Source: Burkholderia vietnamiensis LMG 10929
Lineage (GTDB): Bacteria; Pseudomonadota; Gammaproteobacteria; Burkholderiales; Burkholderiaceae
DNA: 64,000 nucleotides
Assembly: GCF_000959445.1 (NCBI RefSeq)
Contig: NZ_CP009631.1
Span: 2,666,001 to 2,730,000 of the forward strand
Reading direction: 5' to 3'
The notes beneath the pieces were generated by a model that saw only the letters and a program-made list of their open reading frames with translations, was not told where the DNA came from and did no database searches. How positions within the stretch are numbered: the stretch's first letter is position 1; every line of letters begins with the position of its first letter. Positions 42,032 through 52,642 of this stretch are shown here, piece by piece. The translations under genes and the position numbers were made by a program.

Positions 42032-44242
42032 ATGCGGAATGCGGTCCGGCGCGGCCATCGCTCGCCTTTGGCAATTTTCGACTGGAGGTCCGGCTCGCGG
42101 CACGCGGCCGGTCGCGCGTTGCACGGTGCGTCCCGTGCGCTCGGCGGCGCGATGCTGGCCGTCGCACTTGTCTGTGCCGGATGCGCGGAACCGGCCGCGC
42201 AGCGCGACGGCAATGCGTCGGCCGCCTCGACGCGAATCGAGCGCAGCAAGGCCGAGCGCCTCGCCCGCGAGCAGCAGATCGCGCGAACCGTGCCTTCGCT
42301 CGCATCGCTCAGCCTCACGCAACCGCGCCCGTTCACGCTGCGCGACTCCGGCCAGAGCGGCGCGATGACGTTCCTGCGCGACGTCGATTTCCGGATCGTC
42401 AACGACCTCGGCTTCTTCGTGCACCAGCTGTCCGCCACGCTCGTCCCGACGCAAGCGGGCGCGCCGATCGTGTTCGACGATCCGACCAGCTTCGAGATCG
42501 ACGTGCACGAAGGCACGGTCACGCTCGACAACGCGAAGCTGACCGCCCTCTTCGACACCTACATCTTCGGTTACCGCAACGCGCCGCTGCGCAAGCTCGC
42601 GGTATCGGCCGGCGACGGCGTGATCCATCTGCAAGGCGAGATGCGGCGCGACGGCTGGGTGCCGTTCTCGCTGACCGGCACGCTCTCGATCCGCGACGGC
42701 AGCCAACTCGTGTTCCACCCGACCGGCGTGCGCGTGTCGGGCATCAACGCGCAGCCGGTGATGCGCGCGGCGAACGTGAAGATGGCCGACCTGCTGAAGA
42801 TCGAGACGCCGATCGCACATCTGGCCGGCGACGATCTCGTGATGTCGGTCGACAAGCTGATGCCGCCGCCGCGGCTGAAAATCACGATCACCGCGCTGCG
42901 CGTGACGCCGGCCGGCCTCGATCTGACGCTCGACGACGGCTCGCATGCCGGCTTCGCGCTGCCGCCGAATGCGTCGCAACAGGCGATGTACATCCGCGGC
43001 GGCGACGTGAAGTTCATGCGCTCGATGCCGATGAACGCGGACATCCTGATCGGCCCCGTCGATTCGACGACGCGTGATCGCAATTTCGTGTTCGACCTGT
43101 ATCACTATCGCGATCAGGTGTCGGCCGGTTACTTCAACTTCGACGAAAGCGGTGCAATGACGATCCGGATGCCGTCCTATGCCGGGCCGGCCGGCAGCGC
43201 GGCGCTCGGTAGTGCGGCCGCGCGGCTGAACGACCGCTTCCTGGCCGCGCAGCAAAGCGCGCTGCGCGACGCGCGCGAACACTGGGAAGCGTCCGCGCTG
43301 GCCGCGAACGCACCGCCGGCCGGCATGCGCAAGGTCGCGATGCGGCGCACCTCGACCACCCCGTTCAACGAACGCCACGTATCGAACCGCAACCCGACGA
43401 TCCATCTGCACAACGTCGACTTCAACCTGTCCGGGGACATCGGTTTCCACGTCGAGGATCTCGACGTCCAGCTCGTTGCGAAACGGGCCGGCGATCCGGT
43501 CGATCTCGACGATCCGAATCAGTACGACATCCGCATTCTCGGCGGAACGGTCGTCGAGTCGTGGAAGGCGATGTCCGCGCTCTTCAACAACTATCTGCTC
43601 GACTACTCGCCGCGCTCGCTGAACGACCTGCAACTGAGCGCGCAAGGCCAGGACCTGCGCGTGCGCGGCGGCATCAAGCTGTGGAATCACGTGCCCGGCG
43701 TATGGCTGCCCACCGACATGACCGGCTCGCTGGCGGTGCTGGACGACCGGCACCTCACATTCAAGCCGACGCAGGTGTCGGTGGTCGGCATCCCGCAGGC
43801 GAAGCTGCTGCGCGCGCTCGGCATCGAGCTGGCGTCGCTGACGCCGCTGCGCCGCCGCGGCGCGGAGCTGCGCGGCGATACGCTCGTGCTGGACCAGTAC
43901 ACCGTGTTCCCGCCGCCGCTGCTCGACGGCAAGCTCGCCAAGGCGACGGTCGAATCCGACGGTCTGCGCCTGACGTTCCGGCGCGTCGCCGACGCGCCGC
44001 TGCCGAAGCGGCCGCAGATCGACGCACGCAGCTACATGTGGATGGAAGGCGGCGACATGAAGATGTTCAACGTGCTCGAACTGAACGTGCGCGCGTTGAT
44101 CCGCAATTCCGCCGCATCCGGCCCGATGCGTTTCGACCTGTACGATTACCGCAGCCAGGTCGCACAAGGATCGGTGCGGATGCTGCCGGACGGCACGCTG
44201 GTGGTCGACATGGGCAAGCCGAATCCGCTCGCCGCGCGCTGA
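42032..44242 (+). CDS. large putative lipoprotein with two internal repeats
   Basis: Protein of 736 residues, family not recognised. A basic N-terminal stretch is followed by a hydrophobic segment and VCAGC, a possible lipoprotein signal with Cys at about 51, so it is likely envelope-associated. Two units of about 300 residues repeat in order: LRDVDFRIVNDLGFFVHQLS versus LHNVDFNLSGDIGFHVEDLD, FDDPTSFEIDVHEGTV versus LDDPNQYDIRILGGTV, MPPPRLK versus FPPPLLD, YIRGGDVKFM versus WMEGGDMKMF, and FDLYHYRDQVSAG versus FDLYDYRSQVAQG. This is a tandem domain duplication, perhaps a beta-rich lipid-binding fold. GGAGAC precedes the ATG. Single gene. Confidence 0.82.
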   Translation: MRNAVRRGHRSPLAIFDWRSGSRHAAGRALHGASRALGGAMLAVALVCAGCAEPAAQRDGNASAASTRIERSKAERLAREQQIARTVPSLASLSLTQPRPFTLRDSGQSGAMTFLRDVDFRIVNDLGFFVHQLSATLVPTQAGAPIVFDDPTSFEIDVHEGTVTLDNAKLTALFDTYIFGYRNAPLRKLAVSAGDGVIHLQGEMRRDGWVPFSLTGTLSIRDGSQLVFHPTGVRVSGINAQPVMRAANVKMADLLKIETPIAHLAGDDLVMSVDKLMPPPRLKITITALRVTPAGLDLTLDDGSHAGFALPPNASQQAMYIRGGDVKFMRSMPMNADILIGPVDSTTRDRNFVFDLYHYRDQVSAGYFNFDESGAMTIRMPSYAGPAGSAALGSAAARLNDRFLAAQQSALRDAREHWEASALAANAPPAGMRKVAMRRTSTTPFNERHVSNRNPTIHLHNVDFNLSGDIGFHVEDLDVQLVAKRAGDPVDLDDPNQYDIRILGGTVVESWKAMSALFNNYLLDYSPRSLNDLQLSAQGQDLRVRGGIKLWNHVPGVWLPTDMTGSLAVLDDRHLTFKPTQVSVVGIPQAKLLRALGIELASLTPLRRRGAELRGDTLVLDQYTVFPPPLLDGKLAKATVESDGLRLTFRRVADAPLPKRPQIDARSYMWMEGGDMKMFNVLELNVRALIRNSAASGPMRFDLYDYRSQVAQGSVRMLPDGTLVVDMGKPNPLAAR

Positions 44243-44265
44243 CACGCACGGGCGGCGGCCATGAA

Positions 44266-44299
44266 AAATGCCCGGTGACGCAGCGCCAACCGGGCATTT
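44266..44299. terminator. bidirectional terminator between lipoprotein gene and merR
   Basis: Perfect 11-base stem AAATGCCCGGT / ACCGGGCATTT with a 12-base loop lies between convergent genes, with A/T-rich outer flanks on both sides. Confidence 0.8.
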
Positions 44300-44320
44300 C
44301 ATTTGCCGACCAATCTGCGG

Positions 44321-44734
44321 TCAGTCGTGTTTCAGTCCGTCGATCACGTCGAGGAGCGCTTGCCGCAATGCGGCCACGTCGACCGCCCCACCGGCCTCAC
44401 CCGCAGCCTGTACGTCGGCGACGCGCTCGTCGCCCGCGGGCGCTGCCCCGGCGCCGCGTTCGCCGCCCGGCGAATCGAGGCGATTGCGCGCGCCGTTGAT
44501 CGTGAACCCCTGTTCGTACAGCAGCTCGCGAATCCGCCGAATCAGCAGCACTTCGTGATGCTGGTAATACCGGCGGTTACCGCGCCGCTTCACCGGCCGC
44601 AACTGCGTGAACTCCTGTTCCCAGTAGCGCAGCACATGCGGCTTGACCCCGCACAGCTCGCTGACTTCGCCGATCGTGAAGTAGCGCTTCGCGGGAATCG
44701 GAGGCAGGACGACTTTCTCAACCGTGTTGGTCAT
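44321..44734 (-). CDS. MerR-family transcriptional regulator
   Basis: Regulator of 137 residues with an N-terminal MerR HTH (YFTIGEVSELCGVKPHVLRY, then RPVKRRGNRRYYQHHEVLLI). The C-terminal half is Gly/Ala-rich and lacks effector Cys residues. This gene is regularly found after ihfA in Burkholderia and Ralstonia. The gap of about 60 bases to ihfA suggests cotranscription. Confidence 0.9.
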   Translation of the reverse strand: MTNTVEKVVLPPIPAKRYFTIGEVSELCGVKPHVLRYWEQEFTQLRPVKRRGNRRYYQHHEVLLIRRIRELLYEQGFTINGARNRLDSPGGERGAGAAPAGDERVADVQAAGEAGGAVDVAALRQALLDVIDGLKHD

Positions 44735-44795
44735 CGTCGGTTAACCGTCGGTAAAGGACGCGCGGCGGCCGCGCGGGGACATCTGCGCGCGGGCG

Positions 44796-45182
44796 TTACT
44801 CCGCGCCGTTTTCGACCAGCGCCTTCAGCTTCTGGCTCGCGTGGAACGTGACCACGCGACGGGCCGCGATCGGAATCGCCTCGCCCGTTTTCGGGTTGCG
44901 CCCCGGACGCTGCGGCTTGTCGCGCAGCTGGAAATTTCCGAAGCCCGACAGCTTGACGCTTTCGCCGTTCTCCAGCGCGTCGCGAATCACTTCGAAAAAC
45001 GCCTCGACCATGTCCTTCGCTTCACGCTTGTTCAGCCCGACGCTGTCGAACAGCAGCTCCGCCAGCTCCGCTTTCGTCAGCGTGGGCGTCTCGGCGGACA
45101 CCGGCGCGGACGCGTCGCGGTTCATGGCGCTGCGTTGCGCCGTCAGGAGGGCTTCGAATTCACTCGAGGTCATGTCGTTCAT
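44796..45182 (-). CDS. ihfA: integration host factor subunit alpha
   Basis: DNA-bending HU/IHF protein that dimerises with IHF-beta. The core from [20 protein letters not shown] to the end is canonical, including [13 protein letters not shown] and the minor-groove arm [10 protein letters not shown] with its intercalating Pro. An N-terminal extension of about 35 residues ([16 protein letters not shown]) precedes it, longer than in E. coli; a later start is possible. The gene follows pheT as in most beta- and gammaproteobacteria. Confidence 0.95.
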   Translation of the reverse strand: MNDMTSSEFEALLTAQRSAMNRDASAPVSAETPTLTKAELAELLFDSVGLNKREAKDMVEAFFEVIRDALENGESVKLSGFGNFQLRDKPQRPGRNPKTGEAIPIAARRVVTFHASQKLKALVENGAE

Positions 45183-45254
45183 ATCTGCGATACAGCGCGT
45201 TAAATCAAAACTTGCGATGGGGAAAAACCACCCGCGAACGGGTGGCCCCTCTCC

Positions 45255-47684
45255 TTAGCCGCGCAGGCGGGCGCCCACGCGAGCCATCCGCTCGACCAGC
45301 GTGTGGATCGCCTGATCGACGACCTCGTCCTGCAGCGTGCCGGCCGCGTCCTGCAGCGTCACGCGGAAGGCCAGGCTTTTCTCATGCGCCGCAAGACCAC
45401 CGGAAGTGTTTGATTTTGCACGAAATTCGTCGAAGAGTACAACCTTCTGAACGAATCGGCACGCGTCCTCGGCCAGCGCCTTCTTCATTTCGTCGAAAAG
45501 CGCCTGAACCTCGACCGCCTGATCGACGACGACGGCGATGTCGCGCCGCACCGGCGGGAACTTCGACACGTCGGTCGGCGCCGGCAACGCACGCGCCATC
45601 AGCGCCTCCGTATCGATCTCGAACATCACCGGCGCGTGCGGCAGCTCGTATTTCTGCATCAGGCGCGGATGCAGCTCGCCGATCCAGCCCACCGCGCAAC
45701 CGTCGATTTCGATGCGTGCGCTGCGTCCCGGATGCAGGGCCGGATGCTCGGCCTTCACGAAGCGCGCGACGGCGGGCGCGAGCAACGCCTCGAGATCGCC
45801 CTTCACGTCGAAGAAGTCGACCGCGCGCGTCGCGACGCCCCACTGTTCGTCGAGCGCCGGGCCGTAAGCGAGCGCACCGACGCGCTTCGGCTGCGAATAG
45901 CCTTCGACGGTCAGCTCGCCGGCCTTCGCCGACGGGTCGGTCAGGAACACGCGGCCCGCCTCGAACACCCGCACGCGATCGGCGCGACGATTCAGGTTGT
46001 GGCGCAGCACCGAGATCAGGCTGCCGAACAGCGTCGTGCGCATCACCGACAGCTGGCTCGCGATCGGATTCAGCAAGCGGATCGGATTGTCGTTGCCGGC
46101 GAAATCGTGCTCCCACTCGGCATCGACGAAGCTGAAGTTCACCGTTTCCGCGTAGTCGCGCGCGGCGAGCGCATGACGGATGTCGTGGATCGAACGCTGC
46201 GTCTCGTTGGTCGCGCGCATCTCGCTCGTCGCGACCGGCGGACGCGCCGGGATTTTCTCGAAGCCGTAGATGCGCGCCACTTCCTCGATCAGGTCCTCCT
46301 CGATCTCGATGTCGAAGCGGTGCGACGGCGGCGTGACGAGGAACGCATCGTCGTCACGTTCGAACGGCAGGCCGAGGCGCGTGAAGATGTTGGCGATCTC
46401 GTCGGCGTCGATCTTCACGCCGATGATCCGGTTCGCGCGCGACACGCGCATCTTCACCGGCGCGCGCTGCGGCAGGTTCACGGCCTGATCGTCGACCGGG
46501 CCGGCCTTGCCGCCGCAGATCTCGAGAATCAGCTGCGTGATGCGCTCGACGTGCTCGACGGTCGTCGCGTAGTCGACGCCGCGTTCGAAGCGATGCGCGG
46601 CATCGGTCGAGAAGTTGTACTTGCGCGCGCGGCCGCGGATGCTGTCGGGCCACCAGAACGCGGCTTCCAGATAGATGTTGGTCGTATCGAGCGTGACGGC
46701 CGTGCTGTCGCCGCCCATGATGCCCGCGAGGCTTTCGACCTGACGGTCGTCGGCGATCACGCCGACCGTTTCGTCGAGCTCGACCGTGTTGCCGTTCAGC
46801 AGCTTCAGCGATTCGCCGCGCTTGCCCCAGCGCACTTCGATGCCGCCGTGAATCTTGTCCAGATCGAACACGTGCGACGGGCGGCCGAGTTCGAACATCA
46901 CGTAGTTCGAGATGTCGACGAGTGCCGACACGCTGCGCTGACCCGCGCGCTCGAGGCGCTCGACCATCCATTGCGGCGTCTTCGCGCGCGCGTTCACGCC
47001 GCGGATCACGCGGCCGGAGAAACGGCCGCACAGATCGGGCGCGGCGATGCGCACCGGCAGCGTTTCGTCGAGCTCGACGTGCGCCGGCTTGATGTCGATC
47101 GGCGTCAGCGGCGCGCCGGTGATCGCGGCCGTCTCGCGCGCGATACCGAACACCGACAGGCAATCGGCCTTGTTCGGCGTCAGCTTGATTTCGAAGATCG
47201 TGTCGTCGAGGTTCAGCGTGTCGCGGATGTCCTGGCCGACCGGCGTGTCTTCCGGCAGGATCAGCAGGCCGCTGTGGTCCTCGGACAGCTTCAGCTCGCG
47301 CGCCGAGCACAGCATCCCCTGGCTCTCGACGCCGCGCAGCTTCGACAGCTTGATCGCGAACGGCTTGCCGCCCTCTTCGGCCGGCGGCAGCTCGGCGCCG
47401 ACCAGCGCGACCGGCACCTTGATGCCGGGCGCGACGTTGGGCGCGCCGCAGACGATGTTCAGCGTCGCGCCGGTGCCGGCGTCGACCTGGCAGACATTGA
47501 GCTTGTCCGCATCCGGATGCTTGACGACTTCGAGCACGCGGCCGACGACGATCTTCGACGTCGGCGGCGCAGCCTTGCTCAGCGACTCGACTTCGAGCCC
47601 CGCCATCGTCAGCGCGTGCGACAGTTCGTCGGTCGTCAGCTGCGGGTCGACAAAGGTTCTCAACCAGGATTCAGGGAATTGCAT
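45255..47684 (-). CDS. pheT: phenylalanyl-tRNA synthetase beta subunit
   Basis: Beta chain of the alpha2beta2 enzyme, 809 residues. It has the N-terminal tRNA-binding EMAP-like domain ([20 protein letters not shown]), the B3/4 editing domain, B5, the catalytic-like core, and the C-terminal anticodon-binding FDX-ACB domain ([20 protein letters not shown]). It follows pheS by about 95 bases. Complete, normal length. Confidence 0.98.
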   Translation of the reverse strand: MQFPESWLRTFVDPQLTTDELSHALTMAGLEVESLSKAAPPTSKIVVGRVLEVVKHPDADKLNVCQVDAGTGATLNIVCGAPNVAPGIKVPVALVGAELPPAEEGGKPFAIKLSKLRGVESQGMLCSARELKLSEDHSGLLILPEDTPVGQDIRDTLNLDDTIFEIKLTPNKADCLSVFGIARETAAITGAPLTPIDIKPAHVELDETLPVRIAAPDLCGRFSGRVIRGVNARAKTPQWMVERLERAGQRSVSALVDISNYVMFELGRPSHVFDLDKIHGGIEVRWGKRGESLKLLNGNTVELDETVGVIADDRQVESLAGIMGGDSTAVTLDTTNIYLEAAFWWPDSIRGRARKYNFSTDAAHRFERGVDYATTVEHVERITQLILEICGGKAGPVDDQAVNLPQRAPVKMRVSRANRIIGVKIDADEIANIFTRLGLPFERDDDAFLVTPPSHRFDIEIEEDLIEEVARIYGFEKIPARPPVATSEMRATNETQRSIHDIRHALAARDYAETVNFSFVDAEWEHDFAGNDNPIRLLNPIASQLSVMRTTLFGSLISVLRHNLNRRADRVRVFEAGRVFLTDPSAKAGELTVEGYSQPKRVGALAYGPALDEQWGVATRAVDFFDVKGDLEALLAPAVARFVKAEHPALHPGRSARIEIDGCAVGWIGELHPRLMQKYELPHAPVMFEIDTEALMARALPAPTDVSKFPPVRRDIAVVVDQAVEVQALFDEMKKALAEDACRFVQKVVLFDEFRAKSNTSGGLAAHEKSLAFRVTLQDAAGTLQDEVVDQAIHTLVERMARVGARLRG

Positions 47685-47779
47685 GGATGTCTACGTTCGA
47701 AACAGGTTAGATCGACGCCCGGGCCCCGGTGGAACGTCCGGCGGGGCGAGCGCGGGCACATGTCGGCACGGCGCGTGCG

Positions 47780-48793
47780 TCAGGCGAACTGGCGCAGGAA
47801 ACGCAGATCGTTCTCGAAGAACAGCCGGAGATCCTGCACGCCGTAGCGCAGCATCGTCAGGCGCTCGAGGCCGCTGCCGAACGCAAAGCCGATATAGCGC
47901 TCGGGATCGAGCCCCATGTTGCGGATCACGGTCGGATGCACCTGCCCCGAGCCGGAGATCTCGAGCCATTTGCCGGCGTTCTTGCCGTGCTCGAACATCA
48001 TGTCGATCTCGGCCGACGGTTCCGTGAACGGGAAATACGACGGGCGGAAGCGCACGAGGATGTCGTCGCGCTCGAAGAATTTCTTCAGGAAATCGGTATA
48101 GACGCCCTTGAGGTCGGCGAAGCTGATGTTCTCGTCGATCCACAGCCCCTCGACCTGATTGAACATCGGCGAGTGGGTCGCATCGCTGTCGACGCGATAC
48201 GTGCGGCCCGGTGCGATCACCTTGATCGGCGGGCGGTTCATGCGCGCATATCGCACCTGCATCGGGCTCGTGTGCGTGCGCAGCAGCAACTGGCGGCCGT
48301 CGGCGTCCTTGCCTTCGACGTAGAAGGTGTCCTGCATCGAACGCGCCGGATGGTTCTCCGGGCTGTTCAGCGACGTGAAGTTGTACCAGTCGGTCTCGAT
48401 CTCGGGGCCGTCGGCCACGTCGAAGCCGATCGAGCGGAAAATCTGTTCGACGCGCTCCCATGTGCGCATCACCGGATGCAGGCTGCCTGCACCGGCGCCG
48501 CGGCCCGGCAGCGTGACGTCGATCGCCTCGGCGGCGAGTCGCTGGTTCAACAGCGCATCGGCGAGCGCCTGGCGACGCGCGGTCAGCGCGGCTTCAACCT
48601 GCTGCTTCGCGACGTTGATGCGGGCGCCTTCGGTCTTGCGTGCTTCGGGATCGAGCTTGCCGAGGCCCTTGAGCAACTCGGTCAGCGCACCCGACTTGCC
48701 GAGAAATCGGGCTTTCTCGTTTTCGAGCGTGGTGATGTCGGCAGCCTGTTCGAAGGACTGCTGCGCGTCGGCGACAATCTGGTCCAGATCCAT
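47780..48793 (-). CDS. pheS: phenylalanyl-tRNA synthetase alpha subunit
   Basis: Catalytic alpha subunit, 337 residues from the ATG at 48793 ([12 protein letters not shown]). An N-terminal coiled-coil is followed by class II motifs: [14 protein letters not shown] region, motif 2 near [14 protein letters not shown] and [12 protein letters not shown], motif 3 in [14 protein letters not shown]. The open frame to 48847 is upstream shadow. A terminator-like hairpin 57 bases before the start may be an attenuator. Confidence 0.97.
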   Translation of the reverse strand: MDLDQIVADAQQSFEQAADITTLENEKARFLGKSGALTELLKGLGKLDPEARKTEGARINVAKQQVEAALTARRQALADALLNQRLAAEAIDVTLPGRGAGAGSLHPVMRTWERVEQIFRSIGFDVADGPEIETDWYNFTSLNSPENHPARSMQDTFYVEGKDADGRQLLLRTHTSPMQVRYARMNRPPIKVIAPGRTYRVDSDATHSPMFNQVEGLWIDENISFADLKGVYTDFLKKFFERDDILVRFRPSYFPFTEPSAEIDMMFEHGKNAGKWLEISGSGQVHPTVIRNMGLDPERYIGFAFGSGLERLTMLRYGVQDLRLFFENDLRFLRQFA

Positions 48794-48849
48794 AGATCCC
48801 ATCATTTCCAACGTCATTCGGTCTCGGCGAGCAAATCTGCCCGCCAAAC

Positions 48850-48873
48850 AAAAAAGGGGCTCGGAAGAGCCCC
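48850..48873 (-). terminator. intrinsic terminator/attenuator ahead of pheS
   Basis: In the transcript sense GGGGCTC-TTCC-GAGCCCC is followed by six T, a classical intrinsic terminator. It lies between rplT and pheS, 57 bases before the pheS start, too close for a separate promoter downstream to be obvious. It may therefore act as an attenuator of pheST, as known in E. coli. No Phe-rich leader peptide is visible. Confidence 0.8.
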
Positions 48874-48941
48874 GTTTTCGCTGCAGCGGCCGAAACTACC
48901 GGAACATCGCTGCAACTAACCACGCAGTGCTAATTTCGCAA

Positions 48942-49301
48942 TTAGGCTGCAACGGCGGCTTTCACCTGCTTGACGATCGCAGCAAAAGCAGCCTTGTCGA
49001 ACACCGCCATGTCGGCCAGCACCTTACGGTCGAGTTCGATCGACGCCTTCTTCAGGCCGTTGATGAACACGCTGTAGGTCATGTCGTGCTGGCGAACTGC
49101 CGCGTTGATACGCGTGATCCACAGTGCGCGGAACACACGCTTCTTGTTGCGGCGATCGCGGTACGCGTACTGGCCAGCGCGCATCACCGCCTGCTTGGCG
49201 ATGCGGTAGACGTTATTGCGACGGCCGCGATAACCCTTGGCCAGGTTGATGATCTTCTTGTGACGGGCCCGTGCGGTTACCCCACGTTTGACTCGAGGCA
49301 T
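48942..49301 (-). CDS. rplT: 50S ribosomal protein L20
   Basis: Large-subunit assembly protein of 119 residues beginning [20 protein letters not shown], full length and highly conserved ([20 protein letters not shown]). It is 30 bases after rpmI in the infC-rpmI-rplT unit. In E. coli L20 represses translation of this operon; a similar mRNA structure was not searched for here. Confidence 0.99.
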
Positions 49302-49331
49302 GTTTCGCTCCTTAGAGTATCAGTTGAGGGG

Positions 49332-49529
49332 TTACGCGAACGGCAGCATCGCGCGGACGGAGTTCAGATCGGAATCATGAACTGCCGTTGCGCCGCGCAG
49401 GTGACGCTTGTTCTTCGTGGTTTTCTTGGTCAGGATGTGGCGCTTGAAGGCTTGACCGCGCTTGACGGTACCGCCCGGACGCACCACGAAGCGCTTTGCA
49501 GCACTCTTCTTGGTCTTCATCTTAGGCAT
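49332..49529 (-). CDS. rpmI: 50S ribosomal protein L35
   Basis: Ribosomal protein of 65 residues, [20 protein letters not shown] to the C-terminal [17 protein letters not shown]. The open frame extends upstream to 49646, but the MPKMKTK start is universal and has GGAGTTATTC before the ATG. It lies 190 bases after infC and 30 before rplT. Confidence 0.98.
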
Positions 49530-49719
49530 GACGAATAACTCCAGTTTATTTGATGGCGATGGGTGTGCGGTTGGCTTGCGCCCTCGACCCGCCCTTCGAA
49601 ACCCAGTCCACTTGTGTACGGCGACCGCTCGCGCAGCCGCCGTCATTGTTGGCGCGCCGCCCTGACCGGGCCACGCGCCGAACCACTTGCCGAACCTGCG
49701 CGACCAGCGCGCGGGCTCG

Positions 49720-50244
49720 TTACTTCTTTTTCTTCGGGGAGAGCACCATGATCATCTGGCGCCCTTCCATCTTCGGCATCTGCTCGACCTGACCGACTTC
49801 CTCGAGATCCGTGCGCAGACGCTCCAGCATCCGCATACCGATCTCCTGGTGAGCCATTTCACGGCCGCGGAAACGCAACGTGATCTTCGTCTTGTCGCCC
49901 TCTTCGAGGAAGCGCAGAAGGTTGCGAAGCTTGACGTTGTAGTCACCGTCATCGGTACCCGGGCGGAATTTGACTTCCTTCACCTGGATGACCTTCTGCT
50001 TCAGCTTCGCTTCGTGCTGCTTCTTGGACTCCTGATACTTGAACTTGCCGTAATCCATCAGGCGGCAGACCGGCGGAACCGCTTGCGGCGCGATTTCCAC
50101 GAGGTCAACGTCCAACTCTTCCGATTTACGGAAAGCATCAGCGAGTTTCACGATACCGAGCGGTTCGTTCTCGATCCCGACCAGACGCACTTCCGGCGCA
50201 GTGATTTCACCGTTGATGCGATGCGACGACTTATCAGTAGCGAT
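49720..50244 (-). CDS. infC: translation initiation factor IF-3 with ATC start codon
   Basis: Initiation factor of 174 residues that monitors start-codon selection on the 30S subunit. The first in-frame ATG/GTG (about 50190) would remove the conserved N-terminus. Upstream the frame reads [21 protein letters not shown], the usual IF-3 beginning, starting at an ATC at 50244 with AGAGGA eight bases before it. A non-AUG start on infC mRNA is known and allows IF-3 to repress its own synthesis. The frame ends with the typical LSPKKKK tail. Confidence 0.96.
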
Positions 50245-50293
50245 GTTACGTTTCCTCTAAAAATTAAAAAAACGAGCCGCGCTGCCAGGGCGG

Positions 50294-52201
50294 TTACTTG
50301 AACGAGCGCAGGTCTTCCTGCAGACGCTCAACGAAGGCTTCGACCGGCATAACGCCAAGATCGACGCCGCCACGGGCACGCACGGCTACCGTTTGCGCAT
50401 CACGCTCCTTATCGCCCACGACGAGGAGATAAGGCACCTTTTCCAGCATGTGCTCGCGTATTTTATAGCTAATCTTCTCGTTGCGCAAATCTGCCGCCAC
50501 CCTAACCCCTTGTTTTTGCAACGTTTGGACCAGAGATTGCGCATATTCGGCCTGACTTTCGGCGATATTGAGCACAATTGCCTGGAACGGCGCGAGCCAG
50601 ACCGGCATCGCGCCGGCGTGGTGCTCGATCAGAATGCCCAGGAAACGCTCCATCGAACCGACGATCGCACGGTGCAGCATCACCGGCCGGCGGCGGCTGT
50701 TGTCTTCCGCAACGTACTCGGCGCCGAGGCGCTCCGGCAGCACCATGTCGAGCTGCAGCGTGCCGCATTGCCAAGAACGGCCGAGCGCATCCTTGATGTG
50801 GTACTCGATCTTCGGGCCGTAGAACGCGCCCTCGCCCGGCAACTCTTGCCACGACAGGCCGCACGCGGTCAGCGCATCGCGCAGCCCCTGCTCGGCGCGA
50901 TCCCAGGTTTCATCGGTGCCCGCGCGCTGCTCGGGGCGCAGCGACAGCTTGATGTCGATGTGCTCGAAGCCAAAGTCCTTGTACACGCTCATCGCCAGCG
51001 TGTTGAACGCGATCGACTCCGCGATGAACTGATCTTCGGTACAGAAGATGTGCGCATCGTCCTGCACGAAGCCGCGCACGCGCATCAGCCCGTGCAGCGC
51101 GCCCGACGCCTCGTTGCGATGGCACGAACCGAATTCGGCATAACGCAGCGGCAGGTCGCGGTACGAGCGCAGCCCATGCTTGAACACCTGCACATGCCCC
51201 GGACAGTTCATCGGCTTGATCGCGTAGTCGCGCTTCTCCGACTCCGTCGTGAACATGTTCTCGCGGTAGTTCTGCCAGTGGCCCGACGCTTCCCACAGCG
51301 AGCGGTCCATGATCATCGGCGTCTTGATCTCGAGATAGCCGGCATCGTTCACTCGGCGACGCATGTACTGCTCGACCTGCTGCCACAGCGCCCAGCCCTT
51401 CGGATGCCAGAACACCATGCCCGGCGACTCTTCCTGCATGTGGAACAGATCCAGCTGCTTGCCGAGCTTGCGGTGGTCGCGCTTTTCCGCCTCCTCAAGC
51501 ATGTGCAGGTACTGATCCTGGTCTTCCTTCTTCGTCCAGGCCGTGCCGTAGATGCGCTGCAGCTGCTCGTTCTTGGAATCGCCGCGCCAGTACGCGCCGG
51601 CGACCTTCATCAGCTTGAAGACCTTCAGCTTCCCGGTCGACGGCACGTGCGGGCCACGACAGAGATCGGTGAAGCCGCCGTGCGAGTAGAGCTTGATTTC
51701 GTCGCTTTGCGGAATCGATTCGATGATCTCGGCCTTGTACTTCTCGCCGATGCTGCGGAAATAGCCGGCCGCCTCGTCGCGCGACACCACGCGGCGCGTC
51801 ACCGGCTCATCCTTCTTCGCGAGCTCCTGCATGCGCTTTTCGATCTTTTCGAGATCTTCGGGCGTAAACGGACGGTTATACGCGAAGTCGTAATAGAAGC
51901 CGTTGTCGATGACCGGCCCGATCGTCACCTGCGCTTCCGGATACAGCTCCTTCACCGCGTACGCGAGCAAGTGGGCGGTCGAGTGACGGATGATGTCGAG
52001 ACCGTCGGCATCCTTGTCGGTGACGATCGCGAGCGATGCATCGCGATCGATGACCGTGGACGTGTCGACGAGCTCGCCGTCGAGCTTGCCACCAAGCGCA
52101 GCCTTCGCAAGGCCGGGACCGATCGAGGCCGCAACCTCGGCAACTGTCACCGGATGCTCGTATTGTCGAACTGAGCCGTCAGGCAAGCGTATCGAAACCA
52201 T
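50294..52201 (-). CDS. thrS: threonyl-tRNA synthetase
   Basis: Class II synthetase of 635 residues from [17 protein letters not shown] (start 52201, GGAG upstream). It has a TGS domain, N2 editing domain ([20 protein letters not shown]), catalytic core with the zinc Cys in MNCPGH and His ligands ([25 protein letters not shown]), and an anticodon-binding domain at the C-terminus. It heads thrS-infC-rpmI-rplT; infC begins 49 bases after its stop. Confidence 0.99.
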   Translation of the reverse strand: MVSIRLPDGSVRQYEHPVTVAEVAASIGPGLAKAALGGKLDGELVDTSTVIDRDASLAIVTDKDADGLDIIRHSTAHLLAYAVKELYPEAQVTIGPVIDNGFYYDFAYNRPFTPEDLEKIEKRMQELAKKDEPVTRRVVSRDEAAGYFRSIGEKYKAEIIESIPQSDEIKLYSHGGFTDLCRGPHVPSTGKLKVFKLMKVAGAYWRGDSKNEQLQRIYGTAWTKKEDQDQYLHMLEEAEKRDHRKLGKQLDLFHMQEESPGMVFWHPKGWALWQQVEQYMRRRVNDAGYLEIKTPMIMDRSLWEASGHWQNYRENMFTTESEKRDYAIKPMNCPGHVQVFKHGLRSYRDLPLRYAEFGSCHRNEASGALHGLMRVRGFVQDDAHIFCTEDQFIAESIAFNTLAMSVYKDFGFEHIDIKLSLRPEQRAGTDETWDRAEQGLRDALTACGLSWQELPGEGAFYGPKIEYHIKDALGRSWQCGTLQLDMVLPERLGAEYVAEDNSRRRPVMLHRAIVGSMERFLGILIEHHAGAMPVWLAPFQAIVLNIAESQAEYAQSLVQTLQKQGVRVAADLRNEKISYKIREHMLEKVPYLLVVGDKERDAQTVAVRARGGVDLGVMPVEAFVERLQEDLRSFK

Positions 52202-52282
52202 GGCAATCTCCGTGATGCCGACAGTGGGCGGCAAACCAGGCACGCAACCTCAAAGTCACGCGCGGAATTTCGCGACAAAAAA

Positions 52283-52310
52283 AATGCGGCCCCGCTTTCG
52301 AGGGGCCGCA
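52283..52310 (-). terminator. intrinsic terminator between tRNA-Val and thrS
   Basis: In the minus-strand sense ATGCGGCCCC / GGGGCCGCAT (10 perfect pairs, 8-base loop) runs into eight T. It should end the tRNA-Val transcript. Lying 82 bases before the thrS start, it could also act as an attenuator if the thrS promoter is upstream. Confidence 0.85.
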
Positions 52311-52472
52311 TTCGATACTTCACTCAGACTGAAAGGGCGAAAACGTTCCTCGACTAGCGTCGCTCCGAAAAGGTTTCGGTCAACGTTCGCGGTGTCATAA
52401 CCGTATTCGCCTTGTTCGCGTTGAGTTATTTACTGCATCGAACACCCGGAAAACCGGGCATTCTCAATTCGT

Positions 52473-52549
52473 TGGTAGGCTCGATTGGACTCGAACCAAC
52501 GACCCCCACCATGTCAAGGTGGTGCTCTAACCAGCTGAGCTACGAGCCT
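52473..52549 (-). tRNA. tRNA-Val (GAC anticodon)
   Basis: A 77-base tRNA with encoded CCA. Acceptor AGGCTCG pairs with CGAGCCT. Anticodon arm CCACC-TTGACAT-GGTGG gives GAC, and T-arm with GGTTCGAGTCC is normal. It lies between relA and thrS on the same strand. Confidence 0.96.
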
Positions 52550-52642
52550 AGTGAAGCTAAGATTATATGGGGCGAGCGTTTCCTTGGCAAGCTATTTATG
52601 CGGTTGCAGCAAAATGACGGGGCGCGATCATGTGCGGCCGCG

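Noticed and set aside
41939-44302. 787-codon minus-strand frame opposite the duplicated lipoprotein
   Set aside because: The plus-strand product has ordered internal repeats and a signal sequence; the minus frame is His/Arg-rich shadow.
45636-47846. 736-codon plus-strand open frame opposite pheT
   Set aside because: Third-position GC bias of pheT opens the antisense frame. The product is Arg/His/Asp-rich low complexity with no ribosome binding site.
48874-48941. Phe-rich leader peptide for pheST attenuation
   Set aside because: Only a three-codon ATG-TTC-CGG-TAG frame is present; too short and not Phe-rich.
50393-52174. 593-codon plus-strand frame opposite thrS
   Set aside because: Shadow of the universally conserved thrS gene.
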